A program made the position numbers and the translations under genes. The notes under the pieces were generated by a model. It worked only from the letters and a program-made list of their open reading frames with translations, had not been told where the DNA came from and ran no database searches. A stretch of 64,000 nt of DNA from Unio delphinus. Its lineage: Eukaryota; Mollusca; Bivalvia; Unionida; Unionidae. Positions 1 through 11,400 of the stretch are shown here, in pieces (position 1 is the first letter of the stretch; each line of letters begins with the position of its first letter). The stretch is from positions 18,204,001-18,268,000 of the forward strand of contig JAQISU010000081.1 of NCBI GenBank assembly GCA_029339505.1, written 5' to 3'.

Positions 1-471
1 TTGACAAGAAAATATATATGAAAATAAAATGAGATTAAAATGATAGCACATCTGTACCTCCCTGGGATTTCCAGGGGCAGGAGTCAACAAGGATGAAGTA
101 GCCTTTTTCAGATGGTTACCACAAGGGAAATGTACTAATTCCTAGCTATTGACCAGGGTATAATATCAATAAAATGTACAGTACTTATGGATTAGTATCA
201 TGCTTAGACTAAATATATTTATCATATCATCTCACTAAATCAGTATCCAAATCGATGTAGATTTCAAATGTTTTTGAAACTAAACAAAGTTGGTATGGGG
301 TGTGTTGTCATGTAGCAATGTTGATAGTAGTTTTTAACTTTGTTGAATTCCAGTCATTATAGCAATTTTGTGAACTATTTTAACATGAGCAGCAAAATTC
401 AACAAAAATGCTTCTTTGAAAAAAAAGTTTAGGCAACAATGCCTTTGAAAAATAAATCAGCTAAGTAATAA

Positions 472-548
472 CTTACATAACAAAAATGCCAACAAAAACC
501 ATAATTGTCTGCCATACCTATCCATTCCAAAAGGTTCCTGTCAGAAAA
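472..548 (-). pseudogene. Degenerate copy of BPTF exon 3 (copy D)
   Basis: On the minus strand this reads TTTTCTGACAGGAACC, GAATGGATAGGTATGGCAG and TTATGGTTTTTG, and ends in GTAAGTTA. It follows exon 3 (GTCAGGAACC, GGTATTGATAGACATGGCAG, TATTGGTTTTTG, GTAAGTTT) base for base over most of 70 positions. A TGA stands where the exon has CGT in LCRQEP, so the exon-length frame is broken. A pyrimidine-rich TTTTCTGACAG resembles an acceptor and could make a shorter cryptic exon. Confidence 0.6.
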
Positions 549-585
549 CTGGACAAATAAACAAAAGGAGATAAAACCATCAAAC

Positions 586-638
586 ATAACGTTACCAAAA
601 ATTCTGCAATATCAATATAATTATTTTCTGCGAATAGG
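586..638 (-). pseudogene. Degenerate copy of BPTF exon 3 (copy C, partial)
   Basis: On the minus strand this short block shares CGCAGAAAATA and GCAGAATTTTTGGTAACG with the exon 3 segments GGCAGAAAATA and GCAGAATTATAGTGTAAG. It looks like an internally deleted copy lying between copies B and D. It is too short and diverged to code. Confidence 0.4.
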
Positions 639-726
639 TACAAGCTTACACAGTAAATCTGCACATCAAAAAACAGTATTTTCCAACAAATCCATCAATA
701 TAAACAGGTTCCTGTCATCAAAAAGG
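638..726 (-). pseudogene. Degenerate copy of BPTF exon 3 (copy B)
   Basis: Read on the minus strand, this stretch matches the second half of exon 3 and its donor: ACAGGAACCTGTTTATATTG against the exon's TCAGGAACCTATTGGTATTG, then GGAAAATACTG against AGAAAATATTG, ending TGTGTAAGCTTG against AGTGTAAGTTTA. The exon frame is open from GAACCT to the donor but has two TGA codons directly upstream. It is best read as a decaying tandem duplicate; use as a cryptic exon cannot be excluded. Confidence 0.6.
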
Positions 727-755
727 GATAATTAAGAAAAAAGAAATAAACTTAC

Positions 756-877
756 ACTATAATTCTGCGGACCAAAAACCAATATTTTCTGCCATGTCTA
801 TCAATACCAATAGGTTCCTGACGGCAAAGCAGTCCTCCTTTTTCTGCTTCTGATATACAGTCTGTCACACCCATTAC
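756..877 (-). CDS. BPTF: BPTF coding exon 3 (TDC ... RKYWFL block)
   Basis: A 122-bp exon with acceptor TTTTTTCAG above 877 and donor GTAAGTTT starting at 755. It encodes VMGVTDCISEAEKGG, then LLCRQEPIGIDRHGRKYWF and LVRRIIV. It aligns with the segment right after the PHD finger in vertebrate BPTF (GVTDC and the YWFLNRRLII block). It ends with two bases of a codon. No further coding exon is recognisable between 755 and 1. That stretch instead holds decayed copies of this exon. Confidence 0.92.
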
Positions 878-3800
878 CTGAAAAAATAATTTCTATATAC
901 TTTAAGTAAAATTTCTTATCTTAAATAAATAACATTTCAAAAATCTCTATAAAAGAATAAATCATTTTTCAAAACCTGCTGACACTCAATTATTAGTGTA
1001 AAACATGGATCAAATGTAATACTGTAATTAAAGAAGACCTGACAATGACTGCTTAGGGGTAATGTCTTGGCAACATGTTATTAACATAATCAATCGCTAA
1101 TTTTATCGGCCAATCATATGAAATGTTATATCATCGTGTTTGGAGACTGAGTAGTGCGGATAAAGAGCATGCATGTATAGCAAAGGATTTGGTTCACTTT
1201 CCGAGTTTTGAAACCTGCATTCTGTTGTCCAATTCAATAGTCACAAGAATATGAGCACTAAGTGCTCACTGTCAGATCTTCATGTCGGACAATGGAGCTC
1301 TGATTTTAATCAGATTGGGCCACTGCTAGCACTAACAGAGATACAGATGGGCCTCCATCAATGAGTAGTTAAAGGTTTATTTTTTAATATTTTTTTTTAA
1401 ATAAAAAATTGCGTGCACATGGTCAAGAATTTTTGGACAGAACAAAAAATACTCAATAAGCAATAATGTTCAAGATGTAAGTTTTTACTTGGGTACACCC
1501 CCCCCCCCCGATAATAACCCAGGTAATAAAAAGGACAACCAGGTACAAGATAAAGATGAAAAAAGACAAAAACATGTTTCCATGTTCAGTTCAAAGACAT
1601 AAGCAACAAGTGAGACACAGAATAATGATTACAACTTGAGACTACTGGCTGCTGAACATTTATTCATTAGACTTCCTTCGAACTTCCTCCTTTTCAATGT
1701 ATAGTAACTGTGCATGAAACAGTTCCAAGAAAACAAACGGGTTTCTTGAAAGATAAACAATGAGTCAAAGGTTCATTCTATTTTGACACACTTATACATA
1801 GCAGACCAGTCCAAATTGTAAAAACAAATGATGGCACCAAATATTAAGAGAAACAGACTTTATCAATGTGACTCATCCCTGTTATATGACTGAAAAATGT
1901 TAGGAGAACAGTCTTGTTAAACTTAAAAAACTTTCCATCTAAGAAAGGAGAAATTAATAGCAATTTACAAATTTTAAAAGAAGAATTCGCCAGTGATGCA
2001 TTATAAAATAGATCATTCATCATTTGTGGACCAATTCCAAACGTTAGACAAGAAGACTAGTTAAGTTATGCAAAAACGATTTATAAATTTGCATCTATAC
2101 TTCTGTACAAACTACTAATATTAGTGGATTTAGCTGATTTGTGAAGAATTTTTACTGCAGATTCAGGTAAGAAGCAAAAAGCTGTACATTTTTAAACACA
2201 GTTTTCTGTAATTATGTTATTTAATATAGACTCCAGAGGTCTTGCTAGGATTATAAAACTAGGAATACAGGACTCCCCTTTTGGTAAAAATTGGAGTCCC
2301 ATCAGCAAAAGTTGCAGCCCCATCCCAGACAATGTTGAACTTTGCATATTATAAGAACTGTTGGTTGCCATTAAGTTTAATTTCCATTTTCTTTATAATA
2401 CTAACATGTACAACCGTGACAGGCTATTCAGAGCATCTGACAATTCTGCACAATGATATGTGTCTTTAGCTTTCATACCAATGATGATGATAATGTTGAT
2501 GCTGGAATATTTTTGCATAATGACTGCTATAATGAGTTATCTGTGGCAATGGGATATAACTTTTTGAGGAAAAAATATCAATCCAATACAAACATGTTCC
2601 AGGAACATTAAAGGTGTTCTAATTTTGAGTATCCAACGTTTCTGAATGGCAAAAACAATAAATAAAGAAATGTGGTTTGCTTTATTCTTTCTAAAATAAA
2701 GCAATTACTGCATTTATTGCAGTGCAATCTTTGGGCGAGTGTGAAATGAATCCTGGCAAGTGATTTTGAAGAGTAGATCACCTAGTTCAATGAGTTTTCA
2801 GAACCTTTAGTTTTTTACCCAAATGATTATTGCATAATTAATTAATTTCATTTTTTACTTTCAATCAAGTTTCTACTATGTTACTAGTGTACCAGCAGAT
2901 TAAGTTTTCTTAACTTTATCACTTTTGATTTCAAGCAAACAACAAAGAACATGATCTATATTCAATGGCAATTATAGTCTGGATATCAGAAGAAAAACTG
3001 AGCTCAAGTCTGAATTTTTAGATTTTGATCATCAGCCAATCATACCATGGGTAGAGCTGTCGAAAAACATGGAAAACCTCACCCGGGTACCCGTTACGCT
3101 ATTTAACGGGTAACCGGGTACTTGTTAGAACATGAAAGACATGTATAAGGCTTATAAGGATAGAAGAGACTGGTTTTTTATTTTAATCTTTATACGCAGA
3201 TTCTGTTATAATTCAATATTTAGTGTGGAACCAGTCTAAAGGTATCTGGCGCTAAAAAGAATATTTTATTTTAACAGACGCGTATATGAGAGCAAAAATA
3301 TCTCTTTTAAAAAATGTAACAGATGTATTAAAAAAAGGCAACAAAAAACAACAGAATCCTCTAAATATGAAGACAAGAGTGCAGCCTCACGTGACATCTA
3401 TTTCAGGTCATGTGGAAAGAATTTTAATATTTGGCACTAAAAGTCTTAAGATGGATTCTAGTCAACGTGTGTGTAAAAGTAATATTTTTATAGTGTTGTT
3501 GACAAATTACTTTTGTAAACGGGTACTCATCATTAATTTTCAATACCTGGGGTTTTCACTATGGTCAGATACCTGATTACCTTGGTACCAGTTGACAGCC
3601 CTAACCATGTGTTATAAAACTTAAGTCTCTCATAACTGATTCATCAAATATCTAAAATTCATGCATGATTTGTAGACATGGAGTATGTTATTATCAATAA
3701 CATTCATTTTGTATAAAGGTTAATATGGTATAACAACCTTCTTGCAACACAAACCTGATGTGCCTTACACACACTGCATAACCAGTCATCATCTGGTACC

Positions 3801-6800
3801 TCTTCCATTGGAGGATCAACACAGGTGAGATGGTATACTGCAGAGCAGGTCTCACAACAAAGTAGATCTCCAAGTCTGAAAAAATACAGCATTACAATGA
3901 CTGAATGTAATGATAATATACATCTGTACAAGCATCAAAAGTCCACGATTATGAAGTCTATTTAAAAACCCAAATTTTAAAGTGGTTAATTTTTCCCCAA
4001 AATTAAAACATGTTATAGCTTTGAACTAGAGGAGAGATAATGAACTAACCAATGCAGCACTATGCCAATAAATTACCCCCACCCACCCCGCAGAATCTGT
4101 TGTGATACTAATGCTCGTTTTTGGAGGCTGTTCTCGCTTACTAATTAAATTTAAAAAACTGATGCAGACAATTGTGCCCACAACACGTTGGTGTAACTTT
4201 CATAGACATACCAGGGACCGCACTTTAGGTCAAGTGGCTATAGCGTACATCTTGGATATGGGAGGTGTTACGTGCTTAGGCTCGAATAAACTGTAACACA
4301 GAAACAGTGAAAATGACAAGCTTGTAAAAACTTAATAAACAATTTGAGCACAAATATTTTCCTGAAAAAAAATAAACTTATGGTTTCAAGAATCAATTCC
4401 AAAATTAATCCAAAAAATAATTCAAAATATAATCCACTAGTGAAATTGCAAAAGTTCTGGTAATAAAATGTCCTAATAATTCCCAGTTTGAATCTTAGTG
4501 AAGCATCCAAGATGGAAGATGATGTCACGTGATGAAGTCAGTTCTGGTCTTATGAAATTCAATGAGCACAATTGTATTCCAGATAAATAACAAAATAAAT
4601 CCTCTTGATCCAAACGAATTGAAATAATTTCCAGTACAACGTAATTTAAAATAACTCAAAACAATACAACTTAATATTCTAACAGCCCAACTTCTACTAA
4701 ATAGTTCGCTCCAAAACATAATTCTATATACCTGTGTTTAAGTAAACAAGAAAGGGGTCACATGATCTTCTAGAATCTTTAGAACAAATTTATGTTTAAA
4801 AAAATCTCGTGCACACCGTATGACCCAGATGCGAATCAGTTATTTTTACTCTCAAGAACTAAAAATAGAAAGATGTTTATAACAAAGCTCCATAATGTCC
4901 TTGAATCAACCAATCATTTTAAAAGCTTGTTTACAACTCTGAAGCCAGGTCAGAAATGAGGTCAACATCTGGTGTTTAATTGTAAAGTACAGATCATCCC
5001 ACTTTTTTAAAAAAAAATATCTCCCAATGAATGAATCTTAAACAAAGAATTAAAACAAAAATAAATGACTTAAATCCCTTAACCTCATTTGTGCAGATCT
5101 CCAATTTTTCATTTGATCCATAGTTTATTTTTCACCAATGGGGTTTTCCATTCTTAAACATTGCATCACTTGAAGATACACTAGTTGACACCTTATCAGC
5201 CAATCATACTATAGAGGTCACTAATGTCACACAGCTGGGCATAACTAAACTAAGGTTAGCATGAAATTATCACAGTAACTTAATAATCACTATTAATGTC
5301 ATGAGTGGCCACCAGTCTGTGATCTTATGAAATCAACTAAAAATGCTTGTCGATTTTCTATTTTAAAATAAATGAACTATGACATATACTGGCTGGTATT
5401 AATTATTCACTATGGCTCAAACAAGCCTTTTATCAAGTTGTCTGAATCTAAGAAAAGACCAGCTACTTTCATTCTAACCCTCAGGCTTAAAAGAAACAGA
5501 AAGTAACAATTCTGAGGACAATAAATCTCCGAGGTCTCGCTAAGATTTTTAAACTAGGAGTCAAGGACTAATATTTTGGTAAAAATAGGAGTCCCACCAG
5601 CAAAAATTGCTGTCACCTCCCAGGGAATGTTGAACTTTGCAGATTTGAAGAACTGTTGGTTGCTACTGAGTTTAATTTCCACATTCTTTATAACACTGAC
5701 ATGTACAACCGGGTCAGCCTATTGGTGCATCTGGCAATTCTGCACAATGATACGTCATTTTTGTAACAGTGGATGATGTGCAGCTTTGGTTGAAAATTCA
5801 ATTTTGGCTGTAAATGCTGATAGAAAGATTCCAAAGTGATGTATTTCAGTTCTATAGCCGGATACATAGACATTATATCTTTCGAAAACCATGCGCAGAG
5901 GAATCTGCCATATATGGAATCGTGAAAACATAGGGGTGGTATCCCATTTGTCCAAAATTAGTATTATTCTGAATAGAATATCTGGTGACAATTGCCGCTT
6001 TTCAATTGGTAACCATTGCAGAATTGGAATGGATACTATCCCATCCAAACTATCAGTTCTAGCAATTTTAGCACTTCTGAATCTCATTAAAATCACTGTC
6101 AGTTTTCCCCCAAAATACTTACCCAAATTTGCAAATGATGTTTTTCCAAGTATTTATGTGTCTAGATTTTGAGGTCACATGCACTATTTATTGAGCTACA
6201 TCAAAAATGAACACAATAATGGAAGCTAAAGTTCTGATGTACTCCTATAATAAATACATGTACATCTTGGGGTATTTCTGCCTCTAAATTAAGCCATTGT
6301 AAATAACAAGAAATTTTCGCACCCAAGCTGCTAGTCAAAATCTCTGAACTTGCTGCCCAGCTATTGCATTGTGTTCTTATGATGTACAAATACAGCAGGC
6401 ACATCTGGGGATATTTTAACCACGTAATTCTGTCACTGTAAATATCAGCACAACTAAATTAATATAATAATCTAACAAGTCCTCAAACTCAGTAGGTTGT
6501 TGAAGTAGGACTGGAAAGCCTTTAAATTTGCTGGCTAGCTATCTGCATGCATACGGAAGACTCATGCATGGGTGATTTTCTGCGTCCAAGATAAAAAAAA
6601 ATTGCATCTAAATATGCATAATTAAGCATTTCAAAGACCTCTGAATCTCTTTATGTTGTAAAAAAATCATTGGAACCAGTCTGTTACATGAACAAGGAAC
6701 AATCGCATCTATGAGCTCCAGCAGAGGTCTTAGAAATGCTTTACTGCATGTATTTGGACATAAACTTTTGATCGGGGATACAAAAAATCATGTACACAGG

Positions 6801-8201
6801 AGTTCTCTGTATGCCTTCAATAACTGGACAGCAAATTCAAAGGCTTGCCAGTACTGCTTCAACTATCTACTGGACTCTAACTTTTAAAATCCAAGTGATG
6901 ATATCTCTGTTCCTCACAAAAACAAATAACTATTGAGATTTTGATGTCAAGGGTCAGATGTTCAGTTATAAAATCTATTGAGACCCTTGTTAACAATTAG
7001 ATTTTTGTGATAAAATCCTGTTGCTTCAGACATTAAGATATTTGACAAAAAGTTCCAGTGCTGGGTAGACATAGACAAATCAAGTGATTAATAATCAATC
7101 ATAGATAAATTATGTGAATATGTGGATGTTAAGCTAGTTTTATGAATTTTTGTCACAATTTACTTACTTATGACATGCTCGGCAATGATCGTCATACTGA
7201 ATATTTCCTTCATTAACGATTTCTTCTCTCACTCTGTTGGTTCCAAGAAATAAATCTGTAAGAGTCTGAAGCACTTTTAATCTATCTGTAATGGATACAA
7301 ACGGATATTCTGGCATTTGTAATACATTTAAAGCTTCACTGAAGTCTTTTCCATGCCTATCACTATCAAGGTATGCTCTTGCAACCTCAGGCCATGACAT
7401 ACTGTCAATGAAAAATACTGACACATTTATACTGTCTTTCAAGTCTGATGGTCCAAAAGCAGAGTTATTGTTTTCTTCTTCTCGTAATATTGCTTTTAAT
7501 ATCTGAATGTGTATTTCAGAAAGGAGTGCACACTGTTCATCACTTAGCAAAGCCGCACAAAAGTCTTCAAACGTATATGGTGATAACCTTACAATTACTC
7601 TAAAGTGCCTCAAAACTTCATATAAGCCCAAACATTGCATAATATGCTCTGTAGGAATTATCAAATCATTTGAACTTGGTGGAAGAATTAGGGGCAAGAC
7701 TTCTCTGTCATCAGGAATTTCTGGACTTTTAGGACGACGGAACACAAGCTTTCGCCGTCCCGAAGTGCTGTTTGTGCCGAAACTCTCATCACTGTAATTT
7801 GAATCGGACTCTTCTTCATACGTTATATCTGAGTCCCTGTCATAGTCATAATTTGAAATGTCATCTACGGGTTCGCTAGTTCTGCTGGAGATATCTTGGT
7901 CCATAGAATTTTCGTCCAGATCGTTACCCAGGCTATCCCTCGACAGTTCATCATCATCAAACAAAACATTGTGTATGAAATTCCTGCTTTTCTGCGCGGC
8001 CTCGCGTGGTCTTCCTCTTTCATACCTACCCCGACCCACTGAACTTGCTGGGGACTCACCAACTGGGGTACTGGATCTGGAACTATCGCCTCCAACGTAT
8101 CCACCGCCAAACGCTTTTGGTTTTCGAAGAAAATTTGTTCTTCCAGTTGAAACAAGGGTCTTTGGCGGTCGACCTCTCCCTCGCCTCCCTCTGGATGACA
8201 T
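756..8201 (-). CDS. BPTF: BPTF/NURF301-like chromatin remodelling factor, 5' coding exons (partial)
   Basis: Three exons (8201-7168, 3875-3755, 877-756) join in frame to about 425 residues of the N-terminus of nucleosome-remodelling factor subunit BPTF. Residues 8-14 (GRGRPPK) are an AT-hook-like DNA-binding motif. Residues 80-145 are rich in D, E and S, like the acidic region of vertebrate BPTF. Residues about 181-245 match the DDT domain, which contacts the ISWI ATPase, and 262-320 resemble the following WHIM1 segment. From residue 337 a C4HC3 PHD finger begins with YDDHCRACHKLGDLLCC and finishes in exon 2. Exon 3 carries the conserved TDC and RKYWFLVRR block. Known role: the nuclear NURF complex slides nucleosomes. 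The C-terminal PHD and bromodomain lie left of the window. The identification is firm. Transcript start and alternative starts are not visible. Confidence 0.95.
1022..1317. mobile_element. Degraded Tc1-like MITE (same family as 12911-13207)
   Basis: The right end, GAGCTCTGATTTTAATCAGATTG at 1295-1317, and the inner CACTGTCAGATCTTCATG match the right end of the intact copy at 12911-13207. The left end near 1022 (CTGTAATTAAAGAAGACC) is a weak match to the left terminal repeat. It lies in the long BPTF intron. Confidence 0.45.
2215..2480. repeat. Dispersed repeat, copy 1 of 2 in BPTF introns
   Basis: About 250 bp are strongly similar, in the same orientation, to 5515-5780. Shared blocks include TTTTGGTAAAAAT, GGAGTCCCA, AATGTTGAACTTTGCA, GAACTGTTGGTTGC, AAGTTTAATTTCCA and AACATGTACAACCG. 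Both copies keep a plus-strand frame beginning MVKIGVP. No known domain is recognised. Confidence 0.6.
3044..3611. mobile_element. Non-autonomous hAT-like transposon (552 bp) with 8-bp TSD
   Basis: The element 3052-3603 begins TAGAGCTGTC and ends GACAGCCCTA. These are imperfect inverted termini of the TAGGGCTGTC type known from hAT elements. It is flanked by ACCATGGG (3044-3051) and ACCATGTG (3604-3611), an 8-bp duplication with one mismatch, the length hAT elements make. Inside is a GC-rich block with repeated CCGGGTA and ACGGGTA. The short frame at 3286-3576 shows no transposase signature. It sits in the BPTF intron between exons 2 and 3. Confidence 0.75.
3755..3875 (-). CDS. BPTF: BPTF coding exon 2 (PHD finger core)
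   Basis: A 121-bp exon with acceptor TTTTTTCAG just above 3875 and donor GTTTGT starting at 3754. It encodes LGDLLCCETCSAVYHL and then TCVDPPMEEVPDDDWLCSVC, which supply most zinc ligands and the conserved WLCSVC end of the first BPTF PHD finger. Phase fits exactly: two bases from exon 1 plus 121 gives 41 codons. The donor is weak at +3 to +5 (TTT), but homology supports the junction AHQ-VMGVTDC. Confidence 0.93.
4205..4295 (+). repeat. Possible tRNA-derived SINE head
   Basis: AGGTCAAGTGGCTATAGCG followed about 45 bases later by GGCTCGAATAA has the spacing of polymerase III A and B boxes in tRNA-derived SINEs. No tail or target duplication was seen. Confidence 0.3.
5515..5780. repeat. Dispersed repeat, copy 2 of 2 in BPTF introns
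   Basis: Direct-orientation partner of 2215-2480, lying in the intron between BPTF exons 1 and 2. The shared 45-codon frame differs mostly by substitutions. No terminal repeats or target duplications were recognised, so the element type is unknown. Confidence 0.6.
6490..6872. mobile_element. 383-bp foldback element with long inverted arms
   Basis: The left arm starts CAGTAGGTTGTTGAAGTAGG at 6490. The right arm, read in reverse complement from 6872, starts CAGTAGATAGTTGAAGCAGT. Similarity continues along nearly the whole element: GCCTTTAAATTTGCTG against GCCTTTGAATTTGCTG, and near the centre AAGCATTTCAAAGACCTCTG against AAGCATTTCTAAGACCTCTG. The arms are about 190 bp each with almost no loop. 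No clear target duplication was found. It lies in BPTF intron 1. Confidence 0.65.
7168..8201 (-). CDS. BPTF: BPTF coding exon 1 (AT-hook, acidic region, DDT, start of PHD)
   Basis: The exon is open from ATG at 8201 to a consensus donor (GTAAGTAA) starting at 7167, and ends two bases into the codon for the K of RACHK. The first residues are MSSRGRRGRGRPPK, which fits the basic start of animal BPTF. A CAG lies 9 bases before the ATG after a short pyrimidine run, so an upstream non-coding exon may be spliced in there. The overlapping frames at 7291-8299 on both strands are shadows produced by the biased serine, aspartate and glycine codons. Confidence 0.95.
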
Positions 8202-8420
8202 GTCTGGCGTCTGAAAGCCAATCTAGGACCTTCAGTATTGCCGCATACATGAATGTAAACAAATACACGTGTTCCGCCTTCGGTTTCGAGTTCTTTTAGG
8301 GTCCATGTTGATGATTTTTATAAGCCGCCATTTTTCTAATCAGATCACGTGACCATACGAGTCCATTTACCTAAAAGCGGCGTTTTCAAACTCCCGATCG
8401 TGAACTAAGTAAAAAATGCG
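8160..8420 (-). promoter_or_regulatory. Probable BPTF promoter and 5' leader region
   Basis: The sequence just upstream of the BPTF ATG is richer in G, C and CpG than its surroundings (GGCGGTCGACC, CCGCCTTCGG, AAAGCGGCG) and contains a CACGTG E-box near 8347. This is the usual look of an invertebrate housekeeping promoter. The gene to the right is divergent, but its first exon was not found, so a shared promoter is only a possibility. No TATA box in a convincing position was seen. Confidence 0.35.
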
Positions 8421-11400
8421 GCCAAATAAAATAAATCATAAACCAGTACGTAGTTTAAAGGATCAAAATTTAAATTTTTACAAAGAACTTTAGACACAAA
8501 TTCGAAAATTGCTGCATTTCGGTTAGCTTGCTTTATGTCGAAGCCGCACTGCGATGCACTGTGCTTCTTGCAACAGATAACGGCATTGGACATTTCGTCC
8601 TTGAAAATATTGAATGTGATGGCTGTAATTTAACCATTTGGAGCAAACTGAGTTTATAAGCCGTACAAACTATTTAGAACAGTTATATCCATCATATCAA
8701 ACGCATGATTGACCACATGGGTAGAGCAGTAAAGTTTGAAGGCCAAATATTGAGTACATGACATTAGCCAATGGAATACACCGTTACATATACATTTCGG
8801 TCAAGATTGAAATCACGATACATTTATGCGTCGCGAGAATTCACGAGATATTGCAACCAACATGTTGATTCATTTGCAAATGGCTCGTGGGGTTGAGTTT
8901 GGTCAACAAACAGCATAATTTGGGAATAGTAAAGAGTTATTCATCATAAACAAAGTATATATAACTGATATAAAGTGTATAGTCGCTACATATATGGCAT
9001 AAACTGTCGTTTTTTTGGTTTTGCTACATTCATTTTTTTTCTCCAAATGGAACCGTATCGGGGGTGATATATCAAACTATGGAGTTCATTTGAGGGATTT
9101 TCTCAAACATTGGTTTGAAATGTACTAATATCTTTGGACAAGAAACTCCAGTAAAAGCGTACAAATAAACCTGTAAGTTCATAAAAATAGTATTTTAATA
9201 TTTTTTTGATACAAGAGGTTAATTTTTATGAAAGTTAAAAAGAATGTAGATGTTTGTCTTTAATGTAATAAGTGAGTCTAATATATATTTCTCGAGCATT
9301 ATGTTAATATTTTTTTACATGATTAAACTATTAACAAATTTCAAACAAATTCTGTTCCCTAACATCTGCCAAGTATAAACGGATTCATTTGATTTATTTT
9401 TCAGTTTATATCAGTTTTTATTGTGATATCAGGAATATTTTGTATAAAAATTTTAACAAGTATCAGAAATTCAAATGTATGACCTAATTATAATAATTTC
9501 AATAACAACAAAGAATTTTTAATATATTTAAGATATCATGTGGTTAAGAAAGTTTGTAAGAAAATATTTTTTTCCCAACTTTGGTATCTTGGAGTTTTAT
9601 GAAACTATTAGTGATTGTTTTAATTCTTAACAGTTTAAAATATATGGTATTGGATTCCTGGAAATTCTTTTTGGTCGTTGTGTCCCTTCATAGAACTCAT
9701 ATTATTATAACTCAGTGTAATTTGATAAAATGTTTGGTAATTATAATTCAGATTTGTGCAGTTTAGTACAATCAGCAGCAACAAAAATTATTTTCTTTTT
9801 TCATGGCTGTAATAATTCCTGTGATTTCTCATAAATGTCAGTCCCTTAAGTAAAATTTTTTTTTGATAGCCTGATCCCCTGGGCCTCTAAAATGTTAGCT
9901 TGGGCCGGTCATGTTTTCCAAGTGAGGTGCCTATCGGGCTTGTCAGAAAAAAATAGTTGTGCTGATGAAATGAGTATATGTACTTTTAAGATGTTGACAT
10001 ACATGCCATAAAACGGTGCAGTCTAAATCAGATTACCACTGTCCTACATGAAAAATTGAGATTAGATTTTAATCAAATGGACGATCTTCTAAAAATATAA
10101 TTTTGTACTCTCAAACCCCCTGAGATGGTCGTGTTTTGAGAAAAACACTTTTCAGTAATTTTAAAAAAGCAAACAAAAAGCTCTTTCAGTCTATGCCAGT
10201 TACATATAGTATGTGTAAGTGGCATCTGTAATAATTGGAACTGATATAAAACTATTCCTTTGGCAGTTTAAATAGTGACAATTAAAGGAAAGGAGATCAG
10301 GTAAATTTCACATAAACTGGCTGGCAAAAGCTAGTGAAATGTGTTGAAGGTTGCAGTGGGTGAATCCATTGTACTAAATTGCATAGGTAGGATCAGGAAG
10401 TGGAACAACTCATTATAGGTAAATCAAAGAGATGATCGCTACATGTACAAGAAAAAAAGTTATTACAAATTTTTGCCTTGAATGAGAATGTTTATGCTGA
10501 TATGTATTATACTTTTGACAAGTTTGTGAACAGTTGCAATGTTGATTTTATTGCATATATTGAATGCAAAGCAAGATCATTTAAGTTATGGGAATAGTGT
10601 TCAAGTGTAATTCATTTTTATAAAGTTTATATTCAAATTGTAGATATTGTAACATTGCGTGTCAATATTAAAAAAGGGGAAATTTTGGGCTTTTGGAAAT
10701 TGGAGTCTGCATACCTGTCAACATTTCAAAAGCCAAGTAGAGAGAATAAGAAATAAAATAGTGAGATTAAGACATAAAATAGGGAGGCCTTTATGCTGCT
10801 TTTTCAAGCACCGGTTTCAATAAATATTGATCGATCTTCATTGTCCAATAAGGGTGAAATTCTCAAAGGATGTGGCAGAGACACCCACAAAAACTTTCTG
10901 GGTGGGGAGGGAGTACATTTACTGAGCAGCCATGAAATTTTATGGATGTAGGCCAAATCATGTTTAAAGTTAAAATTGGGTGAGATTACTATTGCCCCCA
11001 ACCCCATGCCCAAGCACCCATAGGACACACCATTTTTCCCTCTGACACATGTTATTTTCACCCAGGGCAAGGCCCCATTTCCATATTCTTGTCAGCTGTG
11101 GCTAAACTGCATAATAGCTAAAGGTTAGACTTGAGTATACAATCATAAGGCCAGTGTGATTAATTAACAGTTAATCATTATCACTGCATTTATCTTGTGA
11201 AAAGGACTACCATTTGGACATTCTTCAAAGAAACCATGTGCAACAGTGTATGTAAGCACCAGAAATTGATTGGCAAATAAACTTTGCCATATTTTGTTGT
11301 AACTTATCATTTTAACAGTTAAAATCTGCAGTCACAAAGTTACCGTACAGTTTTCAAATGTTTTTTCCATGTTTATATTCCAATGTATATACTTAGGTTT

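Larger units (their letters stand above)
878..3754. other. BPTF intron 2: content
   Basis: Apart from the degraded MITE, the dispersed repeat and the hAT-like element listed separately, this intron is AT-rich unique-looking sequence. No further exon was recognised in either strand. A cytosine run near 1498-1509 is a simple tract. Confidence 0.6.
3876..7167. other. BPTF intron 1: content
   Basis: Holds the SINE-like head near 4205-4295, the second dispersed repeat copy at 5515-5780 and the foldback element at 6490-6872. The remainder is AT-rich with short accidental frames and no conserved coding signal. Confidence 0.55.

Noticed and set aside
505..735. 76-residue plus-strand frame
   Set aside because: It runs antisense through the decayed copies of BPTF exon 3 and has no family features.
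7291..8299. Several plus-strand and alternative minus-strand frames over BPTF exon 1
   Set aside because: They overlap a strongly conserved coding exon in other frames and show no similarity of their own.
9581..9766. 61-residue hydrophobic plus-strand frame
   Set aside because: Composition is what AT-rich DNA gives by chance; there is no start context, homologue or neighbour to support it.
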